Part shown: positions 59,212 through 64,000 of the stretch, piece by piece | Position numbering within the stretch: position 1 is the first letter of the stretch | Layout: each line of letters starts with the position of its first letter | Source: Cetobacterium somerae | GTDB taxonomy: Bacteria; Fusobacteriota; Fusobacteriia; Fusobacteriales; Fusobacteriaceae | Length of the DNA: 64,000 nt | NCBI RefSeq assembly: GCF_022430525.1 | Contig: NZ_CP092519.1 | Coordinates: 62,001 to 126,000, forward strand | Reading direction: 5' to 3' | Translations under genes and position numbers: made by a program | Notes under the pieces: generated by a model | Seen by the model: only the letters and a program-made list of their open reading frames with translations | Told to the model about the DNA's origin: nothing | The model's database searches: none

Positions 59212-60429
59212 ATGAAAAATTTCAAATTAGTAAAATTGATATATAAAATTCATACAAATTCCCCACCACCATTGGAAGAGATAGAAAAAATGGGGCTTTT
59301 AGCAGTAAAAATAGCACAGTACTATGCATTGAGAGCAGATTTTATAGATGAATCAACATGTGTGTATTTAGCAAAACTTTATGAGTATAGCTATGAAGCT
59401 CAAAAGCAGGATATAGATGAGATAATAGGAGATGATATGCGGATTTTAACAGCTATGAAATCCTATGAAAAACTTCCATTTGCATCAGCATCTATTGGGC
59501 AAGTTCATCTTGGATTTCTAAGAAACAGTGGAAATAAAAGTGAAAAAGTTGCTATAAAGATTCGAAGAGAAAACTTTAAAAAAGATTTTTTAGAGGATGT
59601 AGAAAGTGCAAAAAAGATAGTTAATTTAGTGTTGTTTTTTTATCCTAAATTGAAAAAAATCTTTAATCCATTGGAAGTTTTAAATAATATTGAGGAATCA
59701 ACACTACGAGAGTTGGATTTTAAAAATGAAGTTGAGGGTGCTGAATATTTAAAAAAGTTAAAAGATGAGAATATAGGAAAGTTTCCTTTGGAAAATCTTT
59801 ATTTTTCAAATTTTATAGATAATTTATGCACAGATAAGGTGGTTGTATCAAAGTTTATAGAGGGAAAAAGTTTTAATAGTTTATTAAAAGAAAAAGAGTT
59901 AAAATATTCAGATCTTCTTCGAGTTTTTAAATATCATACTTTTTATATGTTTAAATTAGGGATATTTCACGGAGATTTGCATCCAGGAAATATAATTTTA
60001 GAAGAAAATGGGGATATAAACCTTATAGATTGCTCGACTATTGGAAGGGTAAAAACAAAATTAAGAGTAGGATTATTTTGGTTTTTCTATTATTTAAGTA
60101 GGTATGATTATGATAAATCAGCTTTTTACTTAAATGAGATGTCAGAAAAAAAATTGAAAGAGGAAAACTATTTAAAGTTTACAAGAAAATTTAAAGTTCT
60201 TTATAGAGACTTTAAAAATTCTACAGTTTCTCAAGTTAGTTTAACAAAACGTATGATGGAAACAATAAAGTTAGCTATAAATTCAGGGATGGAGTTTGAA
60301 GAGGGAATGTTTCATATAATAAAAAGTTTAATGTATTTAGATGGAATGGTATTAAAATGTAATCCAGATATAAATTTAATGGATGATATAAGAGAGTTTA
60401 CAGCCCTTTTAGAAAGTGATAAACTGTAA
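59212..60429 (+). CDS. ABC1/UbiB-family atypical kinase
   Basis: A 405-residue protein-kinase-like ATPase. The ABC1 features are: a KxxQ motif in VKIAQYYALRADFI (about 32-45), the Ala-rich nucleotide loop FASASIGQVHLG, the ATP lysine in VAIKIRR, STLRELDFKNEVEGAEYL, the catalytic loop FHGDLHPGNI and the metal Asp in NLIDCST (in place of DFG). UbiB/Coq8 relatives support quinone synthesis or lipid handling. This anaerobe probably has little quinone, so the role is open. It stands before the PLD-helicase gene and may be co-transcribed with it (no terminator between). Confidence 0.88.
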   Translation: MKNFKLVKLIYKIHTNSPPPLEEIEKMGLLAVKIAQYYALRADFIDESTCVYLAKLYEYSYEAQKQDIDEIIGDDMRILTAMKSYEKLPFASASIGQVHLGFLRNSGNKSEKVAIKIRRENFKKDFLEDVESAKKIVNLVLFFYPKLKKIFNPLEVLNNIEESTLRELDFKNEVEGAEYLKKLKDENIGKFPLENLYFSNFIDNLCTDKVVVSKFIEGKSFNSLLKEKELKYSDLLRVFKYHTFYMFKLGIFHGDLHPGNIILEENGDINLIDCSTIGRVKTKLRVGLFWFFYYLSRYDYDKSAFYLNEMSEKKLKEENYLKFTRKFKVLYRDFKNSTVSQVSLTKRMMETIKLAINSGMEFEEGMFHIIKSLMYLDGMVLKCNPDINLMDDIREFTALLESDKL

Positions 60430-60458
60430 TAAATACATATTATTTTAATGGGGGATAT

Positions 60459-63341
60459 ATGAAATATGAATTTATAAGTAATACTAACTTAGAAAATAAT
60501 GGAAATTTATATAGATATATAGAAAATGGATTTAAAAAAGCTAAAAGTTTCTGTTTTTCTGTGGCATTTATTAACTTTGCAGGAGTACAAATAATTTTAG
60601 ATATTTTGAAAAAAAGTGAAAAACATAATATAAAAGGTAAAATTTTAACAACAAACTATCTTCATTTTACAGAACTGAAATCTATAGAGTTTTTAAAAAG
60701 ATTTAAAAATATAGAGGTTAAATTTTTTGATAGTGACAAGATGGAAGGATTTCATACTAAAGGATATATCTTTGAGTATGATGATTGCTATAAAGCTATA
60801 ATAGGTTCTTCTAACCTTACTAAAAGTGGGCTTAAAAGTAATATTGAATGGAATACAGCAGTTACTACAGAAAAAAATAGTGACTTCATAAAAGGGGTTT
60901 TAAATGAGTTTAATTACCTTTGGGAAAAAGGTGTTGAAAATGTAAATCCATATATAGTTTCATATGTAAAAAAAGAGGAGATAGTTGTAAGAAAAAAAGT
61001 TAGAGATGAATATTTTTTAGCAGCAGAGGACCATGAGTTTGGGATCTATAAAGAGTCGGATATAAAACCAAATTATATGCAAGAGATAGCTTTAAAAAAT
61101 TTAGAAACAACTAGAATGTATGGGGAGAAAAGAGCTCTTTGTATTGCAGCAACAGGAACAGGAAAAACATATTTAGGGGCTTTTGATGTAAAGGCATTTA
61201 AAGCTAAGAAAATGCTTTTTATAGTTCACAATGAAGATATCTTAAAATCTGCTATGGAAACTTTTAAAAATATTCTGCCTGAAAAAACTATGGGTTTTTT
61301 TACAGGAAATATAAAAAATGTGGATAGAGATTATATTTTTGCCACAATACAAAGCTTAAATAATAGATACCAAGAGTTTAATGAGTATGAGTTTGACTAT
61401 ATAATAGTTGATGAAGCCCATCATATAACTGCTAAAAGTTATGAAAAGGTTATAAATTACTTTAAACCAAAGTTTTTACTAGGACTAACAGCTACACCTG
61501 AAAGATGTGATGGTAGAAATATATATGAGATTTTCCATATGAATGTCCCTGTGGAAATTCGTTTACAAGAGGCTTTAGATAGAGAGCTTGTAACACCATT
61601 TCATTATTATGGAGTCAAGGATATATCAGATGTAAACTTAGAGGGAATAGATTTAAATGATATTGCTGCAGTGACTAAAGCTTTAAATTTGGAAAAAAGA
61701 GTGGATTTTATTATAGAAAAGATGAATTTTTATGGATATAGTGGAGAGAGAAGAAAAACTATAGGGTTCTGCGTCTCTATTGAGCACTGTGAATACATGA
61801 CTAAAGAGTTTTTAAAAAAAGGGATAAAAGCAGCAACTATAACAGGAAATCATGGAAAAGATTTAAGAGAAGATATAATAAAAAAATTCAAAGATACACA
61901 GGATTTAGAAGTTATATTTACAGTTAATATTTTTAATGAAGGAATAGATATTCCGTGTATAAATAGTATTTTAATGCTAAGACCAACAGCTTCACCAATT
62001 ATATTTACACAGCAGTTGGGAAGAGGGCTAAGACACTATGAAAACAAGGAGTTTTTAACAGTTATAGATTTTATAGGAAACCATTCTAGAGCTTTTTTAA
62101 TTGCATTGGCACTTATGGGAAGAAAAGGTTATGATAAAGAGAGTATAAAAATAGCTGTAAAAAGAGATTTTGATAATCTTTCTAAATCTATTCATGTAAA
62201 GATGGAAGAGATTTGTAAACAAGAGATATTGAAACAACTAGATAATGAAAATTTTAATAGTTTAAAGTATTTAAAAGCTGAGTATGATGAGTTTAAAGAT
62301 TATCTAAAGGGAAAAATTCCAAGACCATTAGATTTTATTGAGTATGAGGATGCTCCTAATTTTTATAAATATGTAAGACTTCAAAAATCATATTTAGATT
62401 TTCTAGATAAAGTAAAGGATAATCTATTTTCATTAAATGAAAAAGAAAGAGTGGTTATTCGTGAGATAGAGAGATTTTTACCTATAAAAAGAGTGTATGA
62501 GTTTGCAATAATTCGTGAGTTAATAGCAAAGGATAAAAAATTATCAAAAAGTAATATTTTAGGAGTAGTTGGAAAATATATTGAGATATCTGATGTTAAT
62601 CACACTGTCGATAATATAGATCATGCTATGAGATATTTAAATGGAGATTATTATGATTCACAAGATTTGAAAAGATGTGGAAAACTTTTTCAAGTTTTTG
62701 GTGAAACTATAGAGAAAACAGAGTTATTAAATGAAGTTTTAAAAAATAAAGATATAAAAGATTATATTTTAGAGGTTTTAGATTATGGACTTTTAAAATA
62801 TAAAGAAAGTTTTGGAACAGAGGATTATGGTTTTCCATTTTTAAAGTTGTATGAAAACTATTTTATGAAAGATGTCGCATTAATTTGTAACTATCAAATG
62901 AAACATAGTTCTGTTAGAGGAACTGGTTTATTTACAAATGGAAATAATTATTTTTTATTTGTAGACTTACATAAAGAGGCAGATATTAAAGAGAGTATAA
63001 AATACAATGATAAAATATTGGATAGATATCATTTTCAGTGGGAAAGTCCAAATACAACAAGAGTTGGAAGTGAAAGAGGACAAAATATAGTTAAAAATAT
63101 AGAACATGGTATTAATTTACATATTTTTGTAAGAAAATATAAAGAGGTTGATGGTGTAGTTCAACCATATATCTATATAGGAAAAGGGGATTGCGTAGAT
63201 TATAAGAACGAAAAACCGATAACTACAACTTTAAAGTTAGAGAATCCACTTTCTAAAGAGATATATATTGAACTTACTGAAAGAGTAGAAAAAGAGCTAC
63301 AAGTAGCAGAAGTAGGAGAAATTAATGAAAAAAATTATTGA
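60459..63341 (+). CDS. PLD-nuclease / SF2 helicase / DUF3427 fusion protein
   Basis: A 960-residue fusion. Residues about 1-165 are a phospholipase-D-type nuclease domain with the HxK motif (His99-Thr-Lys101) and GSSNLTKSGLKSNIEWN. Residues about 205-590 are an SF2 helicase: Walker A ATGTGKT with Lys236, DEAH at 318-321, GLTATPER, motif V FTVNIFNEGIDIP and motif VI QQLGRGLR. The C-terminal part (about 600-960) is DUF3427, ending with HSSVRGTGLF and HFQWESPNTT. One active HxK per chain implies a dimer for nuclease action. Such proteins are suspected in genome defence or repair. Its end overlaps the NUDIX gene by 17 bases. Confidence 0.9.
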   Translation: MKYEFISNTNLENNGNLYRYIENGFKKAKSFCFSVAFINFAGVQIILDILKKSEKHNIKGKILTTNYLHFTELKSIEFLKRFKNIEVKFFDSDKMEGFHTKGYIFEYDDCYKAIIGSSNLTKSGLKSNIEWNTAVTTEKNSDFIKGVLNEFNYLWEKGVENVNPYIVSYVKKEEIVVRKKVRDEYFLAAEDHEFGIYKESDIKPNYMQEIALKNLETTRMYGEKRALCIAATGTGKTYLGAFDVKAFKAKKMLFIVHNEDILKSAMETFKNILPEKTMGFFTGNIKNVDRDYIFATIQSLNNRYQEFNEYEFDYIIVDEAHHITAKSYEKVINYFKPKFLLGLTATPERCDGRNIYEIFHMNVPVEIRLQEALDRELVTPFHYYGVKDISDVNLEGIDLNDIAAVTKALNLEKRVDFIIEKMNFYGYSGERRKTIGFCVSIEHCEYMTKEFLKKGIKAATITGNHGKDLREDIIKKFKDTQDLEVIFTVNIFNEGIDIPCINSILMLRPTASPIIFTQQLGRGLRHYENKEFLTVIDFIGNHSRAFLIALALMGRKGYDKESIKIAVKRDFDNLSKSIHVKMEEICKQEILKQLDNENFNSLKYLKAEYDEFKDYLKGKIPRPLDFIEYEDAPNFYKYVRLQKSYLDFLDKVKDNLFSLNEKERVVIREIERFLPIKRVYEFAIIRELIAKDKKLSKSNILGVVGKYIEISDVNHTVDNIDHAMRYLNGDYYDSQDLKRCGKLFQVFGETIEKTELLNEVLKNKDIKDYILEVLDYGLLKYKESFGTEDYGFPFLKLYENYFMKDVALICNYQMKHSSVRGTGLFTNGNNYFLFVDLHKEADIKESIKYNDKILDRYHFQWESPNTTRVGSERGQNIVKNIEHGINLHIFVRKYKEVDGVVQPYIYIGKGDCVDYKNEKPITTTLKLENPLSKEIYIELTERVEKELQVAEVGEINEKNY

Positions 63342-63720
63342 GGTAGTAGGAGCTATTTTAGAAAATCCAAATGGAGATATATTTTGTGCTATGAGGCCAA
63401 AGGATAAAACTTTCCCAGGGATGTGGGAGTTCCCAGGTGGTAAGATTGAAGAGGGAGAGGAACCTAAAAGAGCTTTAGAAAGAGAAATCAAAGAGGAGTT
63501 AAATATAGATATAAGAGCAGATAAACTTTTTGATGAAGTTCAAAAAGAATATGAAGAGTTTGTTATAAAATTATCTACATATAGCTGCACAGTTTTAGAT
63601 TTCTCAGATTTTAAATTGGTGGAACATCAAGAGTTTAAGTGGATGAAAAAAGAGTTGTTAATGACTTTAAATTGGGTTCCAACAGATATTCCAACTGTAG
63701 AGAAGTTAGTGAAATTATAA
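63325..63720 (+). CDS. MutT-like NUDIX hydrolase
   Basis: A 131-residue NUDIX enzyme. The Nudix box runs from Gly39 to Ile61 (GKIEEGEEPKRALE then REIKEELNI) with the final Gly replaced by Asn. VVGAILENPNGDIFCAMRPK and MWEFPGGK match MutT/8-oxo-dGTP diphosphatases. It overlaps the helicase gene and is translationally coupled with it, so it may supply nucleotide cleaning or signal-nucleotide hydrolysis for that system rather than housekeeping MutT work. Confidence 0.9.
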   Translation: MKKIIEVVGAILENPNGDIFCAMRPKDKTFPGMWEFPGGKIEEGEEPKRALEREIKEELNIDIRADKLFDEVQKEYEEFVIKLSTYSCTVLDFSDFKLVEHQEFKWMKKELLMTLNWVPTDIPTVEKLVKL

Positions 63721-63750
63721 AAAGGTATACTCCCCAGTATACCTTTTTTC
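63721..63750. terminator. Bidirectional terminator between the NUDIX gene and argH
   Basis: AAAGGTATACT (63721-63731), loop CCCC, AGTATACCTTT (63736-63746), flanked by A and T runs. Confidence 0.92.
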
Positions 63751-63753
63751 TTA

Positions 63754-64000
63754 TTACATAATATCGTTTAATCTATAGTTAATAAGATCTATCTTGGCCC
63801 CATCCAAAAATTCATTTAATCTTTCTAAGTGAGAGAGTAAACTCTCTTTACTTGGTCCACCTAAGGACTTTCTTTTTTCAACACAATTTTTAATAGCTAT
63901 TGTTTCATATATATCCCCGTTAAAAATATATGAAAACTCCCTGTATTTTTCAAGTGATAAAGTTTCTAAATTTAACCCATTATCAATACAGTAACTAACA
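63754..64000 (-). CDS. argH: Argininosuccinate lyase (3' part only)
   Basis: A minus-strand frame open to the window edge encodes the last 81 residues of a protein, ending at TAA 63756-63754. It reads CIDNGLNLETLSLEKYREFS, then GDIYETIAIKNCVEKRKSLGGPS, then ESLLSHLERLNEFLDG. This is the C-terminal domain of argininosuccinate lyase, where the LSLExxxxFS, D(I/V)YExI and RxSxGGP elements are conserved. ArgH releases arginine and fumarate in the last step of arginine synthesis. The catalytic serine loop lies outside the window. Confidence 0.85.
   Translation of the reverse strand, partial: VSYCIDNGLNLETLSLEKYREFSYIFNGDIYETIAIKNCVEKRKSLGGPSKESLLSHLERLNEFLDGAKIDLINYRLNDIM

Overview
The window is AT-rich chromosomal DNA from a Gram-negative anaerobe of the Fusobacteriota. 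The exact genus is an inference, but Fusobacterium or a close relative such as Cetobacterium fits. The evidence is low GC with AGA/TTA-rich codon use, near-consensus TTGACA-17-TATAAT promoters and strong GGAGG ribosome sites. Gene content agrees: secreted beta-barrel porins, an FplA-like patatin autotransporter, methionine gamma-lyase, a ferredoxin-linked 2-oxoacid oxidoreductase, hybrid-cluster protein and a GlgC/GlgD glycogen operon. No rRNA, tRNA, CRISPR array, insertion sequence or prophage was seen. Both ends cut genes: hemZ at the left, argH on the minus strand at the right.

Layout. 1-4.1 kb: hemZ end, a ComEA-like HhH protein, hslO, then a DUF969-DUF979-pcp pyroglutamate operon. 4.2-10.6 kb: an orphan GroES-like gene behind a structured leader, a ROK regulator, a porin, gldA and ligA. 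10.7-16.6 kb: a lactose/cellobiose-type PTS split over two divergent transcription units (EIIB-porin-EIIC leftward; Rep_3-like protein, then MupG-EIIA rightward). 16.7-24.7 kb: dps, IclR regulator plus lipoprotein, hcp with a palindromic operator, kdgK-eda, carbonic anhydrase, MscS and an outer-membrane protein. 24.9-28.2 kb: a DUF2147 protein coupled to a C-A-T NRPS-like enzyme. 28.2-30.6 kb: a polar amino-acid ABC transporter behind a structured leader with terminator. 30.7-40.7 kb: a glycogen operon transcribed leftward (glgB-glgC-glgD-glgA-glgP-GH13). 40.9-46.4 kb: polysaccharide deacetylase, cold-shock protein, mgtE with a leader ORF, megL, and a YjiH transporter behind a pseudoknotted leader RNA. 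46.5-50.3 kb: a YheO-type regulator with four-subunit 2-oxoacid:ferredoxin oxidoreductase. 50.4-55.2 kb: another structured RNA, a kinase-less membrane receptor with a LytTR regulator, and a second amino-acid ABC transporter. 55.3-64 kb: K+ channel, FplA-like phospholipase, lipoprotein, ABC1/UbiB kinase, PLD-helicase-DUF3427 protein with a NUDIX hydrolase, and the argH end.

How the genes fit together. The cell appears to be an amino-acid and sugar fermenter. Imported amino acids are broken down (MegL gives 2-oxobutyrate; PorGDAB can oxidise 2-oxoacids to acyl-CoA with reduced ferredoxin), and spare glucose is stored as glycogen. The most distinctive content is regulatory. There are at least five structured 5' leaders (before groES-like, the first ABC operon, mgtE, yjiH and the receptor/LytTR operon), none of which I could assign to a riboswitch class I know. 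In addition there is a Rep_3-type plasmid-initiator homologue inside a PTS/MupG locus, where it may act as a regulator.
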